In this document: one piece after another, positions 25,561 to 37,899 of the stretch | Position numbering within the stretch: the first letter of the stretch is position 1 | Layout: each line of letters starts with the position of its first letter | NCBI GenBank assembly: GCA_016859345.1 | Contig: CM029122.1 | Span: forward strand, 23,754,575-23,818,574 | Origin: Istiophorus platypterus | Taxonomy: Eukaryota > Chordata > Actinopteri > Istiophoriformes > Istiophoridae | Direction of reading: 5' to 3' | DNA length: 64,000 nt | Notes under the pieces: model-generated | Told to the model about the DNA's origin: nothing | Seen by the model: the letters and a program-made list of their open reading frames with translations, nothing else | Databases searched by the model: none | Position numbers and translations under genes: made by a program

Positions 25561-26850
25561 GCCAACGCTGGTTCAACACATGCCTGAACAGGTTTGAGTC
25601 AACACGTGTTTGTGTAAAGCTAATACACAAACACAGACTGTGACATTTCCATATATAGTGAAGCACAAACTAAACCTCTAAGATGCATATAGTAAATTAA
25701 GATAATCATGACAAAAAAATGAACAAAAAAGCCTGATCACTATATATTCGATCGATTTTCTTTTTAAAGCTAAGACAATACAAATGCAATAAAAAAGATT
25801 GCATATTGGAAGATGTAGCCTTTATTCTAACTAAAATTTACTTAACACAGTGAGCAAGGAACAAAACAAATGTAAAGAGACCGATTTAAATTGGACAATT
25901 TCTGTTTGCAGCCGACTCCAATGTGTCATGTTTGAAACAAGACCAACCATGTCGTGAAATAAATGAGTTTCTAGCCACCACAAATAAGCAAAGAATAGCC
26001 CTGATATGTGATTTCACACTAATTCACATCAAATGCCTGCCACTTCCTTTGCATTTCAAGCTGCAGTGAATATCAAATAAGTTTAAAATAAATAATGTGT
26101 TTCAAATTCTTCCAAACAGGATGCAAAGGGGACCAAAATAAAAGAAATTCAGTACAAGACTTTTATTTTGTAGTGTTACTCAACAGACGGCAGCCAGATA
26201 TAAATTTAGAAAGTAAAATGTCAATTCTCAGTGAGGTTAATTCAAGCTAATTACAGATTTAAAGAGCATTAATGGTAATACTATTGGATTAAAACTTGAA
26301 ATATTTTTTTGGAGAAGTGGCAAAACGAGCTAAAATTGTGCTCCTGTTGTCATTTAGTAATTTTATGTCTTCACATTGACTGTGAAGTTGCTTTGCATAT
26401 TACTAAATGCAACCCAGTGGGTGTAGTCACATATCAGTAATGAAACTTTTTGGACTTAAAAGTTGATGTAACATCACCCTGATTAAACTTATACTCCTTT
26501 AACTTCAAGACAAAACATGCCATATTGAAAGATACATGTGAATAAAAGAAGACAGTTTTGACTTGATTATATGCATTAATTTCAGTTCTGGTGGCCTAAT
26601 GTGGCTAGAGCATTGCAGTAATTCTCAATTCTTCTTCAGACATTATATTTATCCTTCATGAATATAATGTTAATGCCTGGCCAGGGAAAATGTCGTGTTA
26701 CATAGGGGAAAGTGAAAAGCCCTGAAGGACAAATATAATTAAATATTAAACTTCCTTGATTGAGCCTTGCCTGCTCTATAAAGCAGCACCAACTTGAAAC
26801 AAAACTCTTGAATGAAAGAAATAAAAGAATACTAAATAAGAAACACCAAA
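25561..26850. other. Intergenic DNA between CpG island and cops8 3' end
   Basis: AT-rich, no ORF or repeat of note. The stretch 26854-26859 (TTTATT, i.e. AATAAA on the minus strand) is a candidate poly(A) signal for cops8, giving a 3'UTR of about 550 nt. Confidence 0.4.
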
Positions 26851-27411
26851 GTATTTATTAACCAGTCAAAATATAAACTCCAAAATATGAGGTCTGAGGA
26901 CTGAGCTCCACATGGTGATGCATATATGCTGAGACTTCTGTTACCTGATGACATTTGTTTCAAGGCAACCTTTAAGTGCTTACACAGAATGGATGTACTG
27001 TACACACTAGTTTGTGTATTTCTATTGTGTGCGAGGGGTTTTTCAGGTTAGAAATAAAAACACACTAACATTGTTGTGAAGCACACTTCCTAATACCTAC
27101 TTGGAAATCAGACCCAGATTTACACATCCAGTGGGTTGCAAAGAGCACAAAAAATATAAATATAACATTATAGTCTGAAAGATAACCAATTTTATATGAA
27201 TTAACTTGGAACACTGTATTAGTCAATGAACATAAATAGACAGGTCTTGGGAAAGAACTTGCAACATCGATGCACGATGATGGGTGTGTTTTTGGTACAT
27301 CTTTATCAGGGAGTTGGACTGGGCAGGAAGGAGGAAGGGGGAAGAGTCTACTCAAACTTTTGCTCAGTACCAAGCAGGTGAAAAACAAGTGGCAGTGATT
27401 GTGGTGGTTTA

Positions 27412-30400
27412 TCAATTCTCGAGGAAAGCCACGTAGTCAGTGAGTCTAGCCAACTGCTGCTCATTTGGAACCAATGAGACGGGGGGAGGATCTGTTGAGA
27501 GAGAGGAGAGGAGAGAGACAGAGACGGAGAAATTGAGTCAGACCAGGATTCCTCATTGTGCCAAATGCTATTGATCTTCTTACATCTCTCCAGTTTTAAC
27601 TCTACAGCCCATGTGCTCTGGCTCGGAGAGACTCAGCAGGGCACAGATCTCAAGTTCATCTGGACGTGAGCTCACCACTTTCCCTGACCTGTTTAAGAAC
27701 AACACTAACATGGTCTCCCATGTGACTGCGAGACATACAACCTGGAGCAGCACTTTACATTTATCCCAACAAGAATGAATTTCATGTGTGAGATCCACTG
27801 TGCAAAGAAAAACACCAAGTGCTTTTCGGTCCCAGTGGCGCTGAGGAGCGGGGAAAAAAATCCGGTCATGTGAGGATTAATGGTGAGTGGGTTAGCATTT
27901 TTGGGAAGGACATGTGCACAGCAGATGTCTCGGCAGTAAGGTCTGTTGATTATAGAGATGAAAAGACCACAATCCTCCTCTTCTGTTTGCATAAATGAAA
28001 AGGTTTCTCCTGCATAATTGACCAATTGGTGACCCTCTGACTTAAGGACATGCAATGAAGTGATAAAAATTCTAACAAAATAAGGGAACAAAGATGAAAA
28101 AGGGAATGGAACAGGGAAGTTCAAAAATATGAATACTGTACAAGGGATATCAAGCAAATCAAAAATTTTAATAGATTCTCGGAACAGGAAAAAGTCACCA
28201 ATCCCTCTATGGGATCAAATACAGCTCCTCAAAAATCTTGGTCTCAGTATTTTTATGTGTGTCTAATAAATTCAAGGTGGAAGAATAGCAGGAAACTTTC
28301 TCTCATGAAGAGAGAACTGTTTGGCTAACACAACAGTGGGCTGATGGTGGGCACCATTTCAAAGAGGAATACTGCCACCTACCTGGCTTTTTGGGCATCA
28401 CCATCCTAGTAGTGGGGTCTGCCTGCCAGCCTTGGCTGACTACACCTTTGCACAAAGACAGAAGTGGGAAAGGACCAGAAAATACCCTCATCAGCAAACG
28501 TATAAATTGTATTGTGATGTAGAAATGCTGCAACAATACAGCTTTGTTTACTACTAAAAGTTATTAGCTTGAGGTCTTGTACATATTGAATGTGACAATA
28601 AAGCATTTCCTGTGAATGAACTATGTGAATTTAATCTTACCTTTCACCGCCTCCTCCACAGAATAGCCAACAAAGGCAGCAAAATCTTCTGCTGTGATGG
28701 AAGTGTAGGCCTGGGCAACTAGACCATACGCCCTCTGCCGTGTACTCTCTGAAGGATTCATGAACCGCAGACATTAATATCAGTGAGGTACATATGAAAA
28801 GCATATACATGCTAAAACGGTGCTCTGGTTCTATTTAAAATGCATACAGTACATGGGCAACATCCACTACAGTGAACTTACAGACACAGAAACAGCATGT
28901 TATGTAATTCTAACATGGTATTTGAAAGTTTTGTTTCATGCACACAAAGCTGCTAATTAGCAGGAGCACTGGGGTTTTACACTATGTTTAACTATTCATT
29001 GAAATTGGCCAGTTTCTGAGCCAGGGGCTGTACATTGCTATGGTCTTTAGCAGTCACAAGTGTCTATGTTTTGGTAAAATGTCAAGTAAATGCTAAAGGC
29101 CTCTTCTGTTCCCAAACAAGCATACTGTCACAAACAACTACAGCTCCAACAGGAGTTTGTCTATGATCAAAAATAAAGTTTGTTTGAACAAAGCTCTTGC
29201 ATGCCTTCAGTTGAGTTTGCTCCAAACTGAACGGTGCATATTGTTGTCAAGGAATCTTTGATTTGATTGGGATTTACTTATGTGCTAAAAGAAAAAAGAA
29301 ATGAATGTTCTCCATAATCAAGAATACTTAACAATAGATCTTATTAATTGAAGAATGTTTAAGATAAAGCATGGACAGCACATGCCATGCTTATACTCTA
29401 AAAAGAAATGAGGTCTTTAGTAGCAGGTGATGGCTTGGACTTCACAACTGTCTAAGCTGTCCTATTTATCTAGCTGACTTGACATTGTGCTGTAGTTTGT
29501 GGAGATAATGTTAAGAGTGACAGGGCCTAACAACCGCATGAAACAACACACACACCTGCATGTATTTACTGGTGTGTTTTATTGCCTAGCAACGGTTTAT
29601 GTGTGTCAATAGTCAGCCCCTAGACTGCTGCAGCAGCTAGTGGCAGTAACAATAACAACTGGGATGGATGGATGAGAAAAGACAGCTGTGAGAGGAAGGT
29701 TGGAGATTTGTCAAAAGTGCTTTCCCATTCCTCTGTCCGAAGAAGTTGTTGTTCTCCCTTTCACACCATTTGTCTAAAAACACATGGCTATGCTGAAAAT
29801 ATTCACTTGGAAATGTTAATGCAGTGTTTATGGTTCAGGTTTGGTTTTAAGTTACTTTTTTTTACTCTGTTGTGACTTTAATTGAAGCCTAAGGTCGTGG
29901 AATAACTTCTTCAGTCATTATTTAGACATAATGATGAAACCAACTTTTAATGGTGTGATTAAAGAAAAATGTGGATGAAGTACTACTGTTTTGTCATTCT
30001 GGTGTCATGCTGCTGATGATTAACTAAGAAAGAAAGCCAATGTTTTTCCTCTCTGGTCTGTATAAAACCACCCTTTGTTCACACTACACACTACTTCTTG
30101 TGTTTGATCAACTTCCTTGCACCTGACTGGCTGCACATTAGAAAAGAAATGAGGACTCCGAACAAGTACTTGCCACACAATCAAGCAGGTCATCTCAAGG
30201 GGCCGCTTTGAACCGCTTCCCCAGGCAGACATGTATTTTTACCATGGTCTCTTGACCATTAGGATATGACTCCTGTGGCAACTGGAGCAGCCTCTCTTTA
30301 GTATGCCCTCCTGACCCTTAAGAGATGGGTTGGAGTTGCTGAGCAAGGCGTCTGTGAGTGGGAGGGCGGGGAGTTTTATGGAGAAGAAACAGGACTCTCC

Positions 30401-33400
30401 TTCCCTGACAGTCTATTCCAGGGCCGCTATCATTTCTCAACCTCTCACCTCTTAAAAATAGCCCTGCTTTTCACCGACAAAGGCAAAGCAGACAGGACAT
30501 GGGAAGGGCTTTTATTTTTAAATACATTCTATTGCCAAGTAAGAGCAGCAGCAGACTTGGAAACATTTTGATGGAAGCACTTAAAGGAAAAAATCAATGC
30601 TTCTTCCTTCGTATGCCTCCTTAATTTAAACATGTTTTAGTTTAAACCTAGCAATAAATAACATAGTTGTTTAACTTCATGCAGTTTTATTGCTTGTTTG
30701 ATTAAAGAAAGACTTGATAATTACAAGCAGATCACCAATTCAACAGACAAAATACTACTTCAACAACTACTTTCATAAGCTATATATGAGGAAAGTGGTC
30801 TGTAAGCCATCCTTAGATATTCTATATTTACATTATCTAACCTATTTTTCCATGTATTTGTTTAGAAGTACAAAAGTATAAAAAGAAATTAAGAAAAATA
30901 AGAATATGATACTGACATTAAATATTGCACTGAAAATGAGGGCAAGCCCTTTTAGCCCAAATTCACTGTAACCTTATATTTTGTTCAACATCAAATACAG
31001 TCCCTGCTAGAAACAGAAAAAAAATCCTTCAAAAGCAAAAATTACAGTATTTTCTCCAAGTCCATAAACACTTTGAATTTTCATTATTCCTCCTCCTCCT
31101 CCTCCTCCTCCTCTTCCTCCTCCTCCTCTGCATCTTCAAATTCATCATCATCACACACCCCAAAGTCCATTTTTGCCAGGACTGCTTCAACGTGCTCTGT
31201 TGACAGAGTGAAATGGTCCATCTTTTCAAAGCCTGGCTCAGGCCTCTCTTCCCCCATTGAACATTTAGCTGCATCTTTGGTCTGCGTGATAAGGCCTTTG
31301 GAGGCTAACAGAAACTCAGCAGCACCACTCTGCTCCAGTGCTCTCACAGCTGTATCTGTGAGCTCTGAACTAGCTTGCAGTCGTTCACCGTAACGCTGTG
31401 CCAGTGCCCGCAGAGCTGCCACCTTTTCATCTTGCTCTTTACCCATCTGTTCTAGTAGAATGGTCTTGCGCTCTTCAAGGACAGCATACAACAGGTCAAA
31501 GCGTTCAGCTAACCCCTGCTTAGCACGTTGAGCATTCTCCTGCACAACACGGCAGGCCTCTTCCATCTGGTTGAGCAGAGCCTGCAGACGCCCATTGCTG
31601 GCCACCAGGGTATCAATAGCATTACTCAGTTCACCTTTCTGGGCCTGGTAAACACTTGCTAAAGGTGCCACCTCACAGTCCTTATGTTGACCAAACACTT
31701 TGCACATGGAGCAAGTAGGTACTTGGCAGGTCACACAATAGATGTTGATTTTCTCATCTTCATGTTCTTGGCACATTGGTTCTTTGGATTCTTTAGGCTT
31801 TAGGGTGGTTTCTGTACTTCCACTTCCTTCTTGCTGCTGCTTATAGATGTCGATAATATTTTCTACAAGTAGGTTGCGCTGAAGCCCATGCACACCGTGG
31901 CGGTCAAGAACAACCTCAAACCGACAGGTAGGACATCGAAAGACACCACCAGAAAAGCGGTATGGGTTGCGGGAGTCATAGAGGTCACTAGCACAACTAC
32001 GGCACAAGTTGTGCTGGCAGGGCAGAATTACCACAGGTTTGGTGAACATGTCAAGGCAGATGGGGCAGCTCAGCTGCTTCTCGAGGCTGTCCATGGGGCT
32101 GGGGGGCCGAACCATAGTTCCTGTCCTCTGAAGGTCCATTGTGAAAAAGTCTCTGCCTACAGCTAAACCAGTAAGTTTCCTAATTTCCAAAAAAAGGGAT
32201 CTATAACTTCCACTCTCTCTGTTCCTATCAAAAAATTTGAAAAATGGGGACCAGGCTGTGCCAGCTTCTCCTTAGTGTGAGCGGTTACTTGTGAAATGCT
32301 GATATCTGTTCTGGTTGAGAGTTAGCAGCTCTGTTTTTTTTATACCATCCCCTCACAGTTGGTGACACCCAATCCTTTTGACCAACCAGAGCATACATTC
32401 CTGCTTGCTTGCTAGCCAGAGATCTTTTCACAGAAATGGCCCCCTCCTACCCGGTGTTGCATGTGTCACATGTTCCAGTGGGCACAGTGTCCCTTCTAAC
32501 AGTGAAAGAAGTGGTGGATTGAGTACAGACAAACAGGGTCCATGTGAGTGCTAAGAGGAGCACCAGCTGAGTGAGGGGGTACAATCTAAGTGGTAAACAA
32601 GTCAACATCAGCAACCTGTGACTAAGTTGTTGTTACCATTTTATGTCTTTTGATTTGTTGTCATATATAAAGCTTGCCATTTATGTAAGCTATTTTACTT
32701 ACTACGTTAAATACAGTGACATAGTCAATGAGATTTTCATATACTTTCACATTAATAATCAAGGTTGACTCGAAACAAACATTAGCTTGTAAATGCATAT
32801 CAAATATTTGAAATGAATACCTTTGGGCTTTGTATTACCAATTTGGTGCCATGAGAGGATTATAACAAATAATCTGTTTGGGCTTTACAGTTGCTTTTGA
32901 GACATTGGTTATTTGGATAATTGCAGAATGTTACTTTTTCACAAGTGATGCAATGATGATGGCTTTTAAATTTGGCAATAAAAAGTGTATATACAGTAAA
33001 TACCAATTTATGTACTTATGAGAACCTAATTACACAAATAATTTCTTCATGGATTGATGTGCTGCTTTTTTAGAAGCTACTTTATTGAAAATTTAAAAAA
33101 ATGCAAATTAAGTGAATTTTAATTCAAAAGCTCTTAAATTCCACCCATCCACCAAGCAATTATCATCCCTTGTGATTCCCAAGTGTCTTATGACATATTG
33201 TATGTCAGTAACATCCATGGCAGATCAACACCAAGTACCATAGACATGAAGGAGAAGCTATTCTTACACTCTTGCACAAGGGAAACATCACATGGTACAA
33301 AATGTACAAATGTTTGTGAACACTGGGGCAATAATACCAAATGGTGTTGTTTCTCAGGGTGTTTGAAAACAAGTCACAGATAATAAATATTGAGCTACTA

Positions 33401-36208
33401 CAAATATTATGAGAGAGTATTGCTGAAAGGATATGAGCCTGTAAAAGATACCCTACTGTGTTTTGGCCACTTGCATTACCCTTCAGGATACTTATGTCAT
33501 ACTCCTGGATATTAAACCAGTCAAATTCACTCCTTTCATTTTTTTTAACATGTCTTATTTCCCTTCAGCTGAGCTGCATCAATAGCTAGAACTGTGTTCA
33601 CCTTGTGCCATCTGCTAATTGTAATTTTGAATAATGCAGAGAGAAAATATGAATATTACAATATCACTTTAACGTCTCTACATGGAATCTTGCTACAGTT
33701 TCTCCAGAGCAAAATGTGAAAAACATGTAATATTTGTAATTGTTACCAATATGAAAAGGTTTATGACATGTGAAGGTGAGGAAATGAGAGTCTAAGGTAA
33801 GATAAAACATGATTTGTATTATTACCTCTAAGGGCCTCCATGACTGGAAGGATATTCTCTGTCCATTGGTAAGCTGCGATGGCTGTGTAGATACCTGGAA
33901 AGTCTCGCTGCCAAATGCGCTGACCCACAGCCCAAATAGCTGTCAATTCAGGGTTTGCCTGGATACAACAATGTGGAGAAGCATTTCAAATTCTTTCTGT
34001 ATGCTAAATTTGACTGGGCAGTGGCTTTCATACTACTGTAACCAACAGTCACACCCAAATCTTTGAGACATACCTGTGGCTCAATATTTAACTGTCCTAT
34101 TGATTCTAAAATGCCATTTAAAACACAGATTTAAGGCTATTGAGGCAAGATGAGGCTATTTTTAATACAATCTCATCCTTTAGTGGAGTATGTGACAAAA
34201 AGTGATAACCTAAGTTGCAATACCACTGTTCATTTTTTAAAATGTACAGTTGACAGACACAGAATAAAACAAAAGCACCTCTTCTTGCTTCAGCACAGAC
34301 TGCGTGTGAAACAGTGCTGATAAGATTTCTTTCTTTCAAAAACTTACTACAGAGCTGGTAGTGAAGAGATAAAAAAAATGGTGTGCATTTGGTATTTAAT
34401 TAAATATTGTTGGGTTCAACTTAATTAGCAGACTTTAGCTGATGTCAGCAAGCGGATGCTTGATTGCTTTTCAGACTCTTCTGTATCATTTAGATTTTGT
34501 CAGATATATTTGACCAAGTATAACTTCTTACTCTTCTGAGTAAGAAGAAAGAAAAACAAAATTAAAAAAAAAAATTATTATAATATTATAACATGTAACT
34601 ACAAGTGGATGTTGATGTTAATAATATTTCCAAGTTAAAAACTCGTAAATATTGCAACTTCTATATAACAAAAGTAGCATGAGCAGGGCAAAGTAGAACA
34701 ATCACATGTATCATAATGAAATGGGTTTAAGCAGTACTTCCTTAACAGTATCTACATTTTTAACATGCTTACCGATTTTATTGCTTGGGGAATCCTTTTC
34801 CACAGATACCTGGCATTATTCCTGTTGGTTGAACATTAGCACAAGTTAGTCAACACACAGAATAAAGCAGCAGGTGTAGGCAGCAATAGGAGTGTGGGTT
34901 AGCAGTGATGAACATAAACTTAAACCACATTATATGTATTTAATAACAAACAAAATTTATTATTTGTAAAGCCATCCATTTCAACAAACTATTGTTCCGG
35001 CTGACAGCACCCACTCAAGTTTTTTTTTTTTTCTTGCAACTCCAGAAAACAATGTAGGTCACAGTTCTGTGTGGGATTTGAGTTATGATGTTAAAAACAT
35101 TAAATAGAGATGCAGCCTTAGTGTGTACTATAGTGATCATGAAAACTTGTATTTACTGTAATAATTTCTTTTTCTGAGAGTTTGTATAAATCTTCTCATT
35201 GTAAGAAAATCTGCGAGAAGAGGAAAAATGGATCCAGGCTGTTTATCTAGTCATTTTTAAAATTACTGATAGATAAATTTGAAACATCTCGAGGCTGCAA
35301 ATGGACCATGCTCCGTCACTTCTAAACAAAAAACTGTGTATATAAAAACCTAACATCTGCTGAGGACAGACACAGAGGTGACTTACATGTCATTATGAAG
35401 TAAATAGAGTGCCAGCAACTGAGCGTAGACTTGCGGTGTTGCAATGCCCCCTGGAGCCTGTTAAGAATAAATGCAGTGTGATATTAAAGCCTGAAGAAAA
35501 AAAAAGAAAAAGAAAATTGAGCTATCTGACTTCCCAAATAACCAACGTTATACACTTGAGCGAATATTCACTAATATACAATAGCTAAGTAACGTCAGCT
35601 ACAGGCCGTGTCAGCCAGTACTGACACCAATATCCAGTTAGTTATAATATTATGTTCCTTAGCTTCTGCTAACGTTATAGCACTGGGCACTTACCTTTCA
35701 CTATTACAATCTTTAATGATAGTAAATGTTCCCAGTATTACCTAACGTAAAAACATAGTTCAAAGTTAAGAGATCCAATATAAATAACACCGTAGTAACG
35801 ACTGTTTTTGTTATGTTTACCAACATAACGAAGAACACTCGCTGTCTAGCTAACTAGATACCCACTTATATGCTAATAGCACACGGTGCCGCTATCTGTC
35901 ACTGTGGTTTAACTGAAGACACAGTCTGTTGGTTGTGTCCACGCTGGCACCGGTTAAACCGAGACCTACCTTGAATCGCATATCAATTCAATAGTGCTTG
36001 AAATTAAAACCGGCTAGCTTCGAAGCTATAACGTTAGCCTGCAGGGGCCAATGACAAGCGTTCCCAGACAGAGAGCCTGCGAGACAACACTCATTGTTGG
36101 CCCACAGAAATACAAATTTCGTAATTCAGTTCTTACCTCGAGTTCTTGAGCTTCACACTGCTCTAATAATTTATCAAAATTTTCCTCCATAATCACAGCA
36201 GTAGGCAT
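27412..36208 (-). CDS. cops8: COP9 signalosome complex subunit 8 (complete, seven coding exons)
   Basis: Smallest canonical subunit of the COP9 signalosome, the complex that removes NEDD8 from cullin-RING ligases. Minus-strand exons: 36137-36208 (start MPTAVIMEENFDKLL), 35387-35457, 34773-34821, 33826-33958, 28641-28748, 28383-28445, 27412-27491 (stop TGA 27412-27414). Every donor is GT and every acceptor AG, and phases fit, giving 191 residues. Diagnostic stretches are APGGIATPQVYAQLL, LYLLHNDMNNARYLWKRIP, GQRIWQRDFPGIYTAI, AEDFAAFVGYSVEEAVK and NEQQLARLTDYVAFLEN, near-identical to human CSN8. The order is the helical PCI-type fold followed by the C-terminal helix that packs in the complex. 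It is about 18 residues shorter than the human protein because a segment before the last exon is absent. Intron 4 (28749-33825) contains a whole TRIM gene. Confidence 0.96.
30686..30691 (-). promoter_or_regulatory. Candidate poly(A) signal of the TRIM63-like gene
   Basis: TTTATT on plus (AATAAA on minus), about 400 bases after the TAA stop. A second candidate lies near 30511. Confidence 0.35.
31084..32139 (-). CDS. trim63-like: MuRF-family E3 ubiquitin ligase, TRIM63-like, intronless, nested in cops8 intron 4
   Basis: Muscle RING-finger ubiquitin ligase; family members bind titin/M-band and mark myofibrillar proteins for degradation. One uninterrupted 351-codon frame starting at ATG 32139 (MDLQRTG). 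The open frame runs 17 codons further up, but from a TTG, so the ATG is the start. Order: RING at residues 25-72 (CPIC...CQHNLC..C...CPTC), MuRF-conserved segment 80-100 (HGVHGLQRNLLVENIIDIYK), B-box 2 at 123-155 (CQEH...C..C....C..C...H..C), coiled coil about 165-275, COS-box region with EHVEAVLAKMDFG, and a Glu-rich tail. Human MuRF1 is 353 residues with the same layout. I cannot say whether this is trim63 proper or a fish-specific MuRF paralogue. Same strand as cops8. Confidence 0.93.
   Translation of the reverse strand: MDLQRTGTMVRPPSPMDSLEKQLSCPICLDMFTKPVVILPCQHNLCRSCASDLYDSRNPYRFSGGVFRCPTCRFEVVLDRHGVHGLQRNLLVENIIDIYKQQQEGSGSTETTLKPKESKEPMCQEHEDEKINIYCVTCQVPTCSMCKVFGQHKDCEVAPLASVYQAQKGELSNAIDTLVASNGRLQALLNQMEEACRVVQENAQRAKQGLAERFDLLYAVLEERKTILLEQMGKEQDEKVAALRALAQRYGERLQASSELTDTAVRALEQSGAAEFLLASKGLITQTKDAAKCSMGEERPEPGFEKMDHFTLSTEHVEAVLAKMDFGVCDDDEFEDAEEEEEEEEEEEEEE
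31087..31131 (-). repeat. CTC/GAG trinucleotide repeat coding the poly-Glu tail
   Basis: Near-pure CTC triplets on the plus strand encode the run of glutamates at the end of the TRIM protein. Acidic tails are typical of MuRF proteins, but the repeat is length-unstable in principle. Confidence 0.85.
32335..32402 (-). promoter_or_regulatory. Candidate muscle promoter of the TRIM63-like gene
   Basis: On the minus strand, TATAAAAAAA lies at 32344-32335, about 200 bases before the ATG. Just upstream are an E-box CAGTTG (32356-32361) and an M-CAT/TEAD site CATTCCT (32396-32402). TATA, E-box and M-CAT together suit a skeletal/cardiac muscle gene and suggest the nested gene is transcribed independently of cops8. 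Confidence 0.5.
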
Positions 36209-36420
36209 GATGACGCCTAGCTGTTGCGCCGGAATCTTCTTCTTCTGTCCCGCAGCAGTAGATCAGCAGCACATCCCACGTGTTGCTGCCCTCAGCTGGT
36301 GAAGATAGACCACAGCGCCCATGTGTCCGATCACCTTTAGCGACTCTGGAGACCCGTTGACTGAACACCGCATACGGCGCACTGCCACTTTTTCATATGA
36401 TGAGCTGTAACAGTTCAAAT
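36209..36420 (-). promoter_or_regulatory. cops8: cops8 upstream/promoter region
   Basis: Immediately upstream of the start codon the DNA becomes less AT-rich and shows a perfect E-box CACGTG at 36277-36282. No TATA box is evident, as is usual for a housekeeping gene. The transcription start is not determinable here. Confidence 0.4.
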
Positions 36421-37895
36421 CCAAAGTTCAGCTCAGGCCCGGTGATTATACAGTAGAGAGCAAAACCCTAAACTTCCAGAAGTAAGAAAATCTCATCTAA
36501 AATTTTGCTGACATTTTGTAACTACGTTAACAACTAAAAATCCAGCCATGAAACAGAGCCTTTCTCAACAGTATGATGTGTGACTAACTTTGTTCAGATA
36601 AGTATGGGAAGTCTTGTTTAAAAGTAATTTAAATCCATTGTTTATTGAAGATTTATATCCCCCCCCCATAAGTCCAGGCCAGCCATGGGCTAAATGTCAC
36701 TTTTCAACAGAGGAGGTCAGTTCTCTAACAGTAAGTGGCACAATAAGTAATGAGGTTGAGAATCAGTCTGTCTCATTACTTTTTCAGAGCAGCGACTTCA
36801 CGTGTTTTTTTCTGGATTTAGATAAATTGTATTAAGTATTTTAAGGAAATGTTAGGCGAAGGGGGGCAAGCGAGTGGAGAAGTTAGATTTGAATCACTGT
36901 ATGTTGCTATGCTGATTTTTTTTTTTTTTTTTTTAATCCTATCAGGTTTGACTTTTATTTCTTTTGATTAAATTACATTGACTTGGATTTGCAGACAAGT
37001 TATAGGAAAGAGTGAAGAAAGTTGATTTATTAAGGCTAGTAAAAATCATTAAAGGGAAAGTTAGAGAAGGGAAATATGAAAGAGTAGTCTTGAAAAATTC
37101 AGAGTAGTCAAAGTGGTAAGAGTGGGGGAGATGAAGGTTGATGGTTGCAAGGGGTAATGTTCAGAGTGCTCTTCAGTATTGGTATGAAGGAAATGGTGGA
37201 GAACTTGAGGATGTGGAATAGCTCAGTGAAAAGTGCTAAAAATGACAAGGTAAGCTGAGAAAATTCAAATGAACATTTTTTTGGTTGACTTTTAGACAAA
37301 GGTTATGCCAAAGTAGCTACACTATGGATTTATAAGAAACAGTATAAGAGAATGTTAAGAATGTTAAGAATTTTTGAATGTGGCTGAGATATTTAATGGA
37401 AAAACATGATGTGCTAGATGTGATGGGGATTATAAATATGGGATCATTTGTGGAGAAGAAGTGTGGCAAAAGTGATGGAATAGTAGAGGTAATCACAGTG
37501 TTGCCTTTTGGGGTTGTGAAGGGATGAAGCAAGAGATGGAGATGCAGCAGGTAAAAATGAAGGAAAATTTTTTCTTATGCAGAGGCAGAAAAGAGAGCTG
37601 GACAGAAAAAACAAATAGATTAACGGCAGACAATGTGTCAAAGAGATGCAGAACAGCAAGAGTCAAGGAATAAGGAGAGAAACGAAGAAACTCAGAGTTC
37701 AGTCAAGTCAAAAAGCAACATCTTTTGGTTGATACTACTAATAATTTTACTCCTTCAGTATGCAAGAAGCATGGATGTAAATGAACAATACTTTAAACAG
37801 TTTATAGCCAGTTGAAGAGAAAAAAACATATATGTATTCAAGAATCCTGGCCAAAACCCGAGTTGGATTTGTCTTGGCCTGTCCAGTACCGCCCT
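36421..37895. other. Non-coding DNA upstream of cops8, unassigned
   Basis: Contains a purine-rich stretch with several short open frames. One, 37633-37815 (+), has a charged start followed by a hydrophobic run (FWLILLIILLLQYA) like a signal anchor, but no family is recognised. It may be debris of a mobile element. A poly-T tract lies at about 36918-36933. Confidence 0.35.
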
Positions 37896-37899
37896 CAGA

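Noticed and set aside
27705..28157. 150-codon minus ORF within a cops8 intron, considered as a source of the missing exon
   Set aside because: Its translation contains nothing like the GALDVSF..FIPL segment, and phases of the neighbouring exons join without it.
31073..31393. 106-codon plus-strand ORF starting with a poly-Ser run
   Set aside because: It is antisense to the GAG repeat and coding sequence of the MuRF gene; poly-Ser arises from the CTC repeat.
32140..32190. 17-residue N-terminal extension of the MuRF frame (EIRKLTGLAV...)
   Set aside because: The upstream in-frame start codon is TTG, not ATG. The first ATG, at 32139, gives a length and N-terminus in line with the MuRF family.
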